From JALZCH01 sp036387135 (GTDB lineage Bacteria > Acidobacteriota > Blastocatellia > Pyrinomonadales > Pyrinomonadaceae), in the NCBI GenBank assembly GCA_036387135.1, contig DASVUH010000019.1, positions 124,001 to 188,000 of the forward strand: a DNA stretch of 64,000 nucleotides, given 5' to 3'. Shown piece by piece: positions 52,820 through 60,018 of this stretch (the stretch's first letter is position 1; each line of letters opens with the position of its first letter). The translations under genes were made by a program, and so were the position numbers. The notes under the pieces were generated by a model that was not told the origin of the DNA, did no database searches, and saw nothing but the letters and a program-made list of their open reading frames with translations.

Positions 52820-53466
52820 TCGCCAATTTCTTCGTCAAAATCCGATTCCGCATCTTCCGCCGGAAATTCAACGCCGTCATAAACATCAGCCAGAGGAATG
52901 CTGATTTCGAGATTTTTTAAATTCCAGATTGCTTCAAGCCCGCTGACGGGCGTAAAAATCCATTCGCCGTTATCCTCCGCGCCGCGCCGGAAATGGTCAA
53001 TCAAAGGATAATCTTGCGCCACCAAAACGTAATCGGTCAGAGTCTGCAAGTTATTCCGGTAACGTATGAACTTCTCGCCTCTATCGAATTTTTCAGTTGT
53101 CGGAGATAAAATTTCAATGACGACTTTCGGATTTAACATTACATCTTTCACTTTGTCGTGCATTCGCGCCGCGCCGCAAACAATTACAATGTCGGGATAA
53201 GAGAAAAAGCCTTTGAGCGATTTGTGCAGATCAATATCAGAGCCACTTCGGATTTTCATATCTTTGCTAAAAATCCGGCAATCCGTTTTTTTTGTGCGTT
53301 GTCTTAACTCTGTAATTAAATTCGTGCTAATCGTTCCGTGATTAGGGCTTTCGCCCGCCATCGTAAAAATCTCGCCGTCCCAATATTCGTGGCGCTCTTC
53401 CGCGGCGCGCTCGAACGCGAGATATTCTTCCGCAGTTATCAGAGTTTTTGGTTGTGCAAATCCCAT
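52816..53466 (-). CDS. Uma2-family restriction-endonuclease-like protein
   Basis: The start is ATG 53466, with GAGGA upstream; the longer frame to 53535 is unsupported. 216 residues of the Uma2/DUF820 type: LITAEEYLAFERAAEERHEYWDGEIFTMAGESPNHGTIS, SYPDIVIVCG and PKVVIEILSPTTEKFDRGEKFIRYRN. The YPD...VVIEILS pair corresponds to the PD-(D/E)xK nuclease core. Uma2 proteins are very common in some phyla, and their biological role is unsettled. Translational coupling to mutS by a 4-base overlap is notable and may be chance. Confidence 0.85.
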   Translation of the reverse strand: MGFAQPKTLITAEEYLAFERAAEERHEYWDGEIFTMAGESPNHGTISTNLITELRQRTKKTDCRIFSKDMKIRSGSDIDLHKSLKGFFSYPDIVIVCGAARMHDKVKDVMLNPKVVIEILSPTTEKFDRGEKFIRYRNNLQTLTDYVLVAQDYPLIDHFRRGAEDNGEWIFTPVSGLEAIWNLKNLEISIPLADVYDGVEFPAEDAESDFDEEIGE

Positions 53467-53552
53467 TTTTGTTTCCTCAAAAGCCGGGCAAAAAGGCTGC
53501 CGCTTATTTTGCCAGAAAACGCGGGGAGAATTCATCCGGCGGCAAAAGAAAA

Positions 53553-53574
53553 GGCGGAAATTTTATTTTCCGCC
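53553..53574 (-). terminator. Terminator after the membrane protein gene at 53609
   Basis: GGCGGAAA/TTTCCGCC with a 6-base loop, followed on the minus strand by TTTTCTTTT. It separates the M14/Mrr/membrane-protein operon from Uma2-mutS. Confidence 0.8.
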
Positions 53575-53608
53575 CGTTATTCTACCAATCTTATCGAATT
53601 TGCCAAAT

Positions 53609-54052
53609 TTATTCGTTTTTGTCTTCAAAAATACGCTCAACAGGCGTTCGTTTTTGCTCGTCGTACCAGTTTTTTTGCCAGATTTCAGTCGGCGGTTCGA
53701 GTTGCGAAAAATTAGCGTCGGATGCGGTTTGATGTTTTCTCGCATTTAATTTTCGACCGTATTTGACGAGTCGCGGGAAAAGAACGAACCATTGAAAATA
53801 ACTGATGACGCTGCAAATTATTAACTGTGTATAAAGCAGATTGATTGAGACCGAATGATGAAAATCCGGCAGCGAAAAAAACGGTAAAACAAGAATATTG
53901 CAAGGAAAAGACAATAAAATCATCGCCAGTAAACAAATATTTATGACGTTAATTAAACCGCCGAAAGAAGGAAGGAAAACCGGCAGAGCGAGAAGCAGAA
54001 AAGTGACGGCAAACCAGAAGAATTTTAAACTAGCCGATAAATATTTGTTCAT
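53609..54052 (-). CDS. Small multi-pass membrane protein of unknown function
   Basis: 147 residues, not a family I recognise. Three to four hydrophobic segments (about 10-30, 33-60 and 72-92) are followed by a polar C-terminal region of about 50 residues (KYGRKLNARKHQTASDANF, then PPTEIWQKNWYDEQKR), presumably cytoplasmic. It is the last gene of the operon with the Mrr-like and M14 genes, 59 bases after the Mrr-like stop, and a terminator follows. Base use is a little more A/T-rich than its neighbours. Confidence 0.65.
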   Translation of the reverse strand: MNKYLSASLKFFWFAVTFLLLALPVFLPSFGGLINVINICLLAMILLSFPCNILVLPFFSLPDFHHSVSINLLYTQLIICSVISYFQWFVLFPRLVKYGRKLNARKHQTASDANFSQLEPPTEIWQKNWYDEQKRTPVERIFEDKNE

Positions 54053-54111
54053 AGTCTTTTCCTTTGTTTGTTTTAGACATCATAAACCGGATTTTGTTCC
54101 TAAAAAATCAT

Positions 54112-54828
54112 TTATTTCCCTAAAAAATGCGGCAAAATATCGGAAATCGAATTAAGCGAACGATGCAACAAGCGAATTTGCTCAAAACTCAAAACCGTGA
54201 GAACTGTTTCAAGCTCGTGAAAAGCGCCGGTTTGCGCCGGATTAATTGAACGAGCCGCGCGATTTGAGTCGCGTTCCGAAGCGAGAATCAAAAACGGACG
54301 CGAACGCTGCGTATCGTAAGCGCGTTTTAATTTGGCGAAAGCCGAATCAATATTTCCTTTGTGCTGGACTTCAAAAACGTGCGACAAACGCGGCGTTTTC
54401 TCGGTTTCGCGCCAGACTACATCGTAATAGTCAAACTCGGCTTGAGCGTAAAACCCCAAAATGCGCCCGATTTCGACGAGCATCAATTGAACTTTTTGGT
54501 GAGTTAATTCTTCGTCTTGAGCGGCGATTTCGTTTTGAAAAATGGCAAATTCGGTTTGTTCGGATTCGACTCGTTCTCTGCCCTGCTTTGTCAGCGTCCA
54601 GATTCCGCGCTCGCGTTTTATCAAACCTTGTTCGTCCAATTCTTTTCCCGCGCGCTGAACGTGCAGACGCCAGCGTTCGAGCCTGCCGTTTTGAATCGAA
54701 GCCGCATCGAGTTGCGGGAAATATGAGACAAGGCGCGAATACAAAAACCGCACGTCGTCGCGCCCGCCCGTCGCAGAAAGCTCCTGCAAAATCGGTAATT
54801 CAAGGCGATTTGATAACGGAAAATTCAT
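54112..54828 (-). CDS. Mrr-like protein: winged-helix N-terminus plus nuclease-like C-terminus
   Basis: Start ATG 54828, 1 base after the M14 stop; the frame to 54900 overlaps M14. 238 residues. About 5-90 resemble the Mrr N-terminal winged-helix domain (LELPILQELSATGG..., then WRLHVQRAGKELDEQGLIKR and GIWTLTKQGRERVE). The C-terminal half has YYDVVWRE and, after a short loop, HVFEVQHKGNIDSAFAKLKRAY, matching the D...ExQ pattern of PD-(D/E)xK restriction-like nucleases. That suggests a modification-dependent restriction or DNA-binding enzyme. No methyltransferase is nearby. Its coupling to a peptidase gene is unusual. Confidence 0.65.
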   Translation of the reverse strand: MNFPLSNRLELPILQELSATGGRDDVRFLYSRLVSYFPQLDAASIQNGRLERWRLHVQRAGKELDEQGLIKRERGIWTLTKQGRERVESEQTEFAIFQNEIAAQDEELTHQKVQLMLVEIGRILGFYAQAEFDYYDVVWRETEKTPRLSHVFEVQHKGNIDSAFAKLKRAYDTQRSRPFLILASERDSNRAARSINPAQTGAFHELETVLTVLSFEQIRLLHRSLNSISDILPHFLGK

Positions 54829-54829
54829 T

Positions 54830-56611
54830 TCACTCAAATTTTGTAATTCTGCCGATTGGATATAAACCGATATTTTTATCAAAATACGGCGAGCGTTCAA
54901 AAAAGAAATTTAAACGAGCGCGCGGGCTTTTGGCAAAATTTTCGTCGGTTTTTAGCCGCTCTTCAAATTCGCGTTTTAAATTGGCGTCTTTCGCCAGCAT
55001 TTCGCGCGCTAATTTTTCCAGAACATAGCTTTCGCCGTATTCTTTCTGCTCGAAAATCGGATTGAAAAATCCCCAGCGCAGCAGGCTGTCGGGCGCAATC
55101 GGCTCAAGCAAATGAACGGCGGCTTTGGCGTTCGGCTGATCGAGTTTGACGATTACGGAGCCTGCCGGAAATTCGCGTTTTTCCGTAAAAATTGCGGATT
55201 TAAAATCGGTCAACAACACGCGGCTTTCAAACGACGACGGAGCATATTTCGGCTGCGTCAAACGATACATCTCGACTTCAAAAATTTGCGGTTTCGTTGT
55301 CCGCTCGATTTTCAAACCGTGCAGTTCCAATCTTTCGATAACTTCAGCCCAAACGGGCGGAACAATGTAAGCAACGGGCGGAGCAACCGCAGCCGCGACG
55401 CGCGTTTCGTTGTAAAAAGGCACGGTCAAAGTTATCGGTTTGGTCGCGTCAAACTGAACCCAATTTCCGCCCGAAACATCGCTTTTTTCGACTTTCGACG
55501 CAACGGCTTTTAATTCAAACGGATTTGATTTATCGGTCAATTCCAGGCTCAAAGGAAAACGCCGGTTCGCGTCGTATTTTCCGAAAGCGGCAACGGTTTC
55601 CGCATCTGCCTGACGCCCGGCGTTTAATAAATTTTCTTTATTTTGATTAACTTCTTCAAGCGTAAAACGCAGAAAATCATAAGTCGCCAGCACGCGCGAT
55701 TTGTAATTTTTGAGCATATGCGTTTCGAGCAATATTGCGGGGCGATTTCGCAAAACCGGATAAGCCGTGGCAAAACGCGGAGTCGAAAGAAACTCGTCAA
55801 TTCCGCGCGTCAAATCGCGGTTGTCACGAAAACTCAGATACGGCGCGAGCAGATTTCCGGCTTTTTCCGTGTTCGGCACAATTCGTTTTTCGACCGCTTC
55901 CGCCAGCCAATTCCGCACGCTCGGCGCGACGGTTTCGTGATGCTCGAATTGATAAGTCAAATTGTATTGATAATCAGCGCCGTTCGTAACGTGGCAATCA
56001 ATGAACAAATCCGGCTGCCATTGATTCCAGAGCTTTAGCCAAGCCTGCGTTTCCAGCTCGTCGGCTTTTACGTAATCGCGGTTTAAATTGATATTTCTGC
56101 CGTTGCCGCGCCAGCCCATTTCTTCGGGACCGTTTTGATTGATTCGATTGTAAGGCGAGCGGCGCTCGTGCCCGTCCGCGTTATAAATCGGCTCGAACAG
56201 AATTACGACGTTTTCGAGCAGATTCGCACGGGTTTTGGTAATCGCAATATCGCGCAGCAGAGCGAGTCCGGCGTCTTTGCCATCGGATTCTCCGGCGTGA
56301 ATGCAGGCTTGAATTAAAATAACGACTTTGCCTTGCTTCCGCGCCGATTCCGGCGTCATTTTACCGGCATTTGTCGCCGCCACGACGAGCATCAAATCTC
56401 TTCCTTCTCCGGTTTTGCCAAAGCTCGTTAATCGAATCAGCGGCGATTCTGCGTCAATGCGTTCGATGTACGTCCTCGTTTCGTCATAAGTCGGCGTCGT
56501 CCGGTAATCGGTCTTTTCGGCGGGCGTTTTCCAATCGTTCGGAGTTTGAGCTTCGACCATAAAACTTAAAGAAAACAAAAGAAAAGTGAATAACGAAAAT
56601 TTACAATTCAT
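54830..56611 (-). CDS. Exported M14-family zinc carboxypeptidase
   Basis: Start ATG 56611, giving 593 residues with a signal peptide ending MVEAQ. The M14 metal site is visible: ACIHAGESDGKDAG (HxxE, about 106-119) and LFIDCHVTNGADY (third histidine, about 207-219). RNGRNINLNRDY contains the substrate-carboxylate arginine and asparagine. The glutamate that completes catalysis (ILLETHMLKNY) follows near 290. The remaining 270 residues form accessory domains. It probably degrades peptides in the periplasm. It is the first gene of a three-gene operon. Confidence 0.88.
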   Translation of the reverse strand: MNCKFSLFTFLLFSLSFMVEAQTPNDWKTPAEKTDYRTTPTYDETRTYIERIDAESPLIRLTSFGKTGEGRDLMLVVAATNAGKMTPESARKQGKVVILIQACIHAGESDGKDAGLALLRDIAITKTRANLLENVVILFEPIYNADGHERRSPYNRINQNGPEEMGWRGNGRNINLNRDYVKADELETQAWLKLWNQWQPDLFIDCHVTNGADYQYNLTYQFEHHETVAPSVRNWLAEAVEKRIVPNTEKAGNLLAPYLSFRDNRDLTRGIDEFLSTPRFATAYPVLRNRPAILLETHMLKNYKSRVLATYDFLRFTLEEVNQNKENLLNAGRQADAETVAAFGKYDANRRFPLSLELTDKSNPFELKAVASKVEKSDVSGGNWVQFDATKPITLTVPFYNETRVAAAVAPPVAYIVPPVWAEVIERLELHGLKIERTTKPQIFEVEMYRLTQPKYAPSSFESRVLLTDFKSAIFTEKREFPAGSVIVKLDQPNAKAAVHLLEPIAPDSLLRWGFFNPIFEQKEYGESYVLEKLAREMLAKDANLKREFEERLKTDENFAKSPRARLNFFFERSPYFDKNIGLYPIGRITKFE

Positions 56612-56722
56612 TACACGGCAAATTATCACTAATCGGTTGAAACTGAAAAGCGCGGAGCGAAAACGCTTTTTTCAAATCTTTTGTTTTTTCCTGCGAAAAA
56701 CAAATCGGTTACAATGACGTTT

Positions 56723-57103
56723 ATGAATTCCGAAAGATTGTTTCTCGCACTCGGCGCAATTTCAGCCTTTGTCGGCGTTGCTGCCGGAGCTTTCGGCGCT
56801 CACGGTTTGAAATCTCGTTTGAGCGCGGAAATGTTGGCTATTTTTGAAACCGGCGTTCGTTATCAAATGTATCACGCCTTCGCTCTGCTCTTTGTCGCAT
56901 GGGCAAGCTCGCGTTTTCCCGGCTCGGTTTCAGCAACAGCGGGCTGGCTTTTCGTCGTCGGAACGATTCTGTTTTCCGGCAGTCTTTACCTTTTGAGCTT
57001 AACCGAAACTCGCTGGCTCGGTGCAATTACGCCGCTCGGCGGACTTGCGTTTTTGGGCGGCTGGCTGTGTCTGGCTTGGGCAGCTTTGAAAAGCAATCAA
57101 TAA
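56723..57103 (+). CDS. DUF423-family inner-membrane protein
   Basis: 126 residues from ATG 56723 with four hydrophobic helices and the family markers AGAFGAHGLKSRL (about 21-33), FETGVRYQMYHAFALL, GSLYLLSLT and ITPLGGLAFLGGWL. The family (E. coli YgdD) has no established function. The upstream ATG at 56714 overlaps a TACAAT -10-like box (56710-56715), so the second ATG is preferred and the message may be leaderless. It is divergent from the M14 gene. Confidence 0.9.
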   Translation: MNSERLFLALGAISAFVGVAAGAFGAHGLKSRLSAEMLAIFETGVRYQMYHAFALLFVAWASSRFPGSVSATAGWLFVVGTILFSGSLYLLSLTETRWLGAITPLGGLAFLGGWLCLAWAALKSNQ

Positions 57104-57135
57104 AAAAAGCAGCCTTTCAAATCCGGCTGCTTTTT
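57104..57135. terminator. Bidirectional terminator between converging genes
   Basis: AAAAAGCAGCC pairs with GGCTGCTTTTT around a 10-base loop, immediately after the stop of the DUF423 gene and 9 bases before the stop of the gene at 57145. Confidence 0.9.
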
Positions 57136-57144
57136 CAATTTATT

Positions 57145-57762
57145 TTAGTTCAAAATAGGATGACCGCCGCCTTTGCTGTGGTCGGCGGTTTGGCGATATT
57201 TGCGGCGGTCGTTGTGATACAAAACGATGTGTTCGCCTTCGTAGCGCACAACGTCTGTGATGCGCTGTAAATTCCTCTCGTGCTCGGCAATCATAAAAGC
57301 CGACGGATTATAACCGACGACCATTCCGGCGGCATAAACATAACCGCCCTGATCGTAAACGCTGCCCGCGTATTGATTGGCGGAAACCGCTATGTCGGGC
57401 GAATAATTTCCGACGCTGTCTTTATTGCGGTCTGCGCGGGCGATGAAAATCGTGTAATCGGAATAATTCAACCGCGAGCGATAATTGTTTTTTCGAGCGA
57501 GGGCGAAAAGGTCGTCAAAACCATCGTCAATCGCCTGCAAAGTCGCGCGGTTCGGCTGCCTGACGGCGTAAACAATCGCGCCGTTCGGAGTTTTGGTCGA
57601 AATCGTAAATCGGTCGCCCGAAATTCTTTCGGCTTCCCGCACAAGCGCGGAATCGAATTGGCTTTGCTCGTTTTTCGCCCGACGCTGCGCTTCTGCGCCG
57701 CTTTCAAAAAATCCGACGCACAATGTCAAAACTAAAAATAAGAATTTATTCCAACGCTTCAT
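57145..57762 (-). CDS. Exported protein of unknown function
   Basis: 205 residues. A signal peptide (ending GAEAQ) precedes a mixed alpha/beta mature domain: RTFTISTKTPNGAIVYAVRQPN-like strands, then YTIFIARADRNKDSVGNYSPDIAV. The end is conserved-looking and His-rich (EGEHIVLYHNDRRKY, DHSKGGGHPIL). The spaced histidines could bind a metal, but no known protease motif is present. Monocistronic, sharing a bidirectional terminator with the DUF423 gene. Confidence 0.68.
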   Translation of the reverse strand: MKRWNKFLFLVLTLCVGFFESGAEAQRRAKNEQSQFDSALVREAERISGDRFTISTKTPNGAIVYAVRQPNRATLQAIDDGFDDLFALARKNNYRSRLNYSDYTIFIARADRNKDSVGNYSPDIAVSANQYAGSVYDQGGYVYAAGMVVGYNPSAFMIAEHERNLQRITDVVRYEGEHIVLYHNDRRKYRQTADHSKGGGHPILN

Positions 57763-57870
57763 TTCTTCCCCTCTTTGACAAATTAGATTTGGGAGAACTT
57801 TAAAAATGATGCGATAGCGGAAAGCAACGCTGTATTAAAATTTTGTTGCCCGAATTTGAAACAAATTTTC

Positions 57871-57876
57871 TATAAT
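57871..57876 (+). promoter_or_regulatory. -10 box of the radical SAM gene, 7 bases before the ATG
   Basis: A perfect TATAAT lies 7 bases before the preferred ATG (57884), so transcription would begin at or next to the start codon. A TTGCCC at 57845 is 20 bases upstream, a little too far for an ideal -35. Confidence 0.5.
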
Positions 57877-57883
57877 GAAACTA

Positions 57884-58909
57884 ATGTCGCTCAGATACGT
57901 CAACAATCCACCGAATCCGTGGCTGACCGAATCGGTTGAATGGCTTGGCGAGCCTCCCGAAGCGCGTGTTGAAGTTTTCGAGGACGAAGCCTCGCGGACG
58001 ATTTTGACGCGAAACAATTCGCCGGATGTCGGTTTTGACGTTTCACTCAACATTTATCGAGGCTGCACGCACGCCTGCGCTTACTGTTTCTCGCGCCCGA
58101 CGCACGAATATTTGGGTTTCGGCGCGGGGACGGATTTTGAAACGAAAATCATCGTTAAGACAAAAGCGCCCGAACTGCTCAGAAAAGAATTGATGAAGCC
58201 TTCGTGGACAGGCGAACAGATTTCGATGTCCTTTACATCCGACCCGTATATTCCGCTCGAAACGAAATACGAATTAACGAAAAAATGTCTGGAAATTCTG
58301 CTCGAATTTCGCAACCCGGTCGCCATCGTTACGAAATCCGCACTCATTCGCCGCGACACGGATTTGCTCGCCGAACTCGCGCAAAAAGCGTCGGCGCAGG
58401 TTTTCTTTTCAATTCCTTTTTTGGACGCGGAAGTTTGCCGCGCGCTCGAACCGTTTGTGCCATTGCCCGAAGCGCGTTTTCATGCGATGAAAACTTTGTC
58501 GGACGCGGGCGTTGCGGTCGGTCTGGCAATTGCGCCGGTGATTCCCGGTTTGAACGAATCTGACATTCCCGCGCTCGTCGAAAAAGCGGCTGCGGCGGGC
58601 GCTAAAACCGCGTTTATCAATTTGCTCCGGTTGCCCGGAAATGTGCGCCCGTATTTTCTCCAAAAATTAGCCGAACGACTGCCGACAAGAGAAAAACGAA
58701 TCGTGAATCACATTCGAGCCGAAAGAAACGGCAAGCTCAATTCATCAAATTTCGGCGAGCGAATGCACGGCACGACAGAGCATTGGAAAATAGCCGAAAA
58801 AATGTTTCGCCTCGCCTGCAAGCGACACGGATTAAATCAGCCGACAGAAGAAACCAAGCGCGAAAACACTTTTCGCCGTCCGACTCCGCAACTCGGTTTA
58901 TTTGATTAA
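57884..58909 (+). CDS. Radical SAM protein, PA0069 family
   Basis: 341 residues from ATG 57884; the ATG at 57875 overlaps the -10 box. The 4Fe-4S motif is GCTHACAYCFSRPTHEYLG (CxxxCxxC, about 61-68). MSFTSDPYIPLE, AIVTKSALIRRD and the long C-terminal part typical of the PA0069/SplB-like group follow. SplB is a spore photoproduct lyase, but PA0069 members occur in non-spore-formers and their reaction is not established. Alone on the plus strand, with a YceH-type gene about 50 bases downstream. Confidence 0.88.
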   Translation: MSLRYVNNPPNPWLTESVEWLGEPPEARVEVFEDEASRTILTRNNSPDVGFDVSLNIYRGCTHACAYCFSRPTHEYLGFGAGTDFETKIIVKTKAPELLRKELMKPSWTGEQISMSFTSDPYIPLETKYELTKKCLEILLEFRNPVAIVTKSALIRRDTDLLAELAQKASAQVFFSIPFLDAEVCRALEPFVPLPEARFHAMKTLSDAGVAVGLAIAPVIPGLNESDIPALVEKAAAAGAKTAFINLLRLPGNVRPYFLQKLAERLPTREKRIVNHIRAERNGKLNSSNFGERMHGTTEHWKIAEKMFRLACKRHGLNQPTEETKRENTFRRPTPQLGLFD

Positions 58910-58959
58910 AATTTATGTTATTCTTTTCGCCGATTTTCCTTTGAAATGTGTAATTGAAT

Positions 58960-59625
58960 ATGGCGTTTGTTTTGAGTGAAATTGAAATCAGAGTTTTGGG
59001 TTCGCTGATTGAAAAACAGCTTGCCACGCCCGAATATTATCCGCTGACGCTAAACGCGCTCGTCGCCGCATGCAACCAGAAATCGAGCCGCGATCCGGTT
59101 GTTAATTACAATGAAACGCAGGTTTTGGGTGCGGTTGACGATTTGCGCGACAAAAATTTGGTTTACGTTTTCTACGGCAGCACGAGCCGGACGCCGAAAT
59201 ACAAACATATGATGCCGGAAGTTTTCGAGCTTTCCGCCGCGCAAGTCGCTTTGATGTGCATTTTAATGCTGCGCGGGCACCAAACTCTCGGAGAGCTGCG
59301 CGAGCGAACCGGTAGGCTTTACGGGTTTTCCGATTTCGGCGAAGTCGAGGAAGCAATAAATTCCCTTATTTCAAACGACATTCAACCGCTCGTCGCGCGT
59401 CTGCCACGCCAGCCGGGACAAAAAGAATCGCGCTTCGCTCATCTTCTCGCCGGTGAAATTTCAATCCCAGCCGCGCTCGAACACCCGGCAGCTTTTGAAC
59501 GCTCTCCAGCAGTTCCGGCGCAAAGTGAAAGAATCTCGAAACTCGAACAACAAGTCGAATCGCTCGCGTCCGAACTCGAAAATCTCAAGCAAATGTTTGA
59601 AGATTTTAGAAAACAGTTTGAGTAA
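58960..59625 (+). CDS. YceH family protein (DUF480)
   Basis: 221 residues with the family's two winged-helix domains: LSEIEIRVLGSLIEKQLATPEYYPLTLNALVAACNQKSSRDPV (about 4-46), YKHMMPEVFEL, ALMCILMLRGHQTLGELRERTGRLY and RLPRQPGQKESRFAHLL. A C-terminal coiled coil (ISKLEQQVESLASELENLKQMFED) completes it. All diagnostic blocks are present. The function is not established. The ATG at 58960 is chosen over a TTG two codons earlier. A strong terminator lies 65 bases downstream. Confidence 0.92.
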   Translation: MAFVLSEIEIRVLGSLIEKQLATPEYYPLTLNALVAACNQKSSRDPVVNYNETQVLGAVDDLRDKNLVYVFYGSTSRTPKYKHMMPEVFELSAAQVALMCILMLRGHQTLGELRERTGRLYGFSDFGEVEEAINSLISNDIQPLVARLPRQPGQKESRFAHLLAGEISIPAALEHPAAFERSPAVPAQSERISKLEQQVESLASELENLKQMFEDFRKQFE

Positions 59626-59690
59626 AAGCGGCATTTTCAAAAGGGTTTTGCTCGAGCTGAGGTCCGATGTTTTTGATAAAGGTCAAATGA

Positions 59691-59720
59691 AAAAGCCCGC
59701 CGAGGGATGGGCGGGCTTTT
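59691..59720 (+). terminator. Terminator after the YceH-family gene
   Basis: AAAAGCCCGCC pairs with GGCGGGCTTTT around an 8-base loop; A/T runs on both sides. Confidence 0.88.
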
Positions 59721-60018
59721 CTGTATACATTGAAAGAATTAGGAGGCTTGCCATATTGAGACAAGCCTTTTTGCCAAGTGCAGCAAAACTTCCCTTTCTA
59801 TGTCAACAGTCGGGAAGCCAAAAAACTTTTAGCATCTTGGCAACTATAAATCAATAGTTAAATTTAATAAAGACTTATTTTTGATATGAATATCACTCTC
59901 TCATCTTATCGTTATTCGTCGTAATCCCTGTCAGTTGATAATTTATCAACTGTAAATTGTCTGACAATGTAAAACTGACAGTTGATTTGATAAATTAAAC
60001 GCCAAGAAGTGATGAAAT
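59721..60018. other. Convergent intergenic region with several folds
   Basis: Contains AGGCTTG/CAAGCCT followed by TTTTT (59743-59770) and a closed structure TTGCCAAG...CTTGGCAA (59769-59843) enclosing CTTCCC/GGGAAG. An AT-rich stretch and the repeat at 59929 follow. No coding frame is convincing. Confidence 0.5.
59929..59992. repeat. Inverted repeat of heptamer units
   Basis: CAGTTGATA pairs with TATCAACTG across a 3-base loop (59932-59952), and further CTGACA/TGTCAG pairs extend it. Similar to the element at 9946-9988. Confidence 0.7.

Noticed and set aside
59785..59845. preQ1-riboswitch-like arrangement: CTTCCC stem, TTCTA in the loop, then GGGAAG and AAAAAACTTTTAG
   Set aside because: The loop is longer than in known preQ1-I aptamers, and no plus-strand gene follows; the next gene converges on the region. 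Resemblance is judged accidental.
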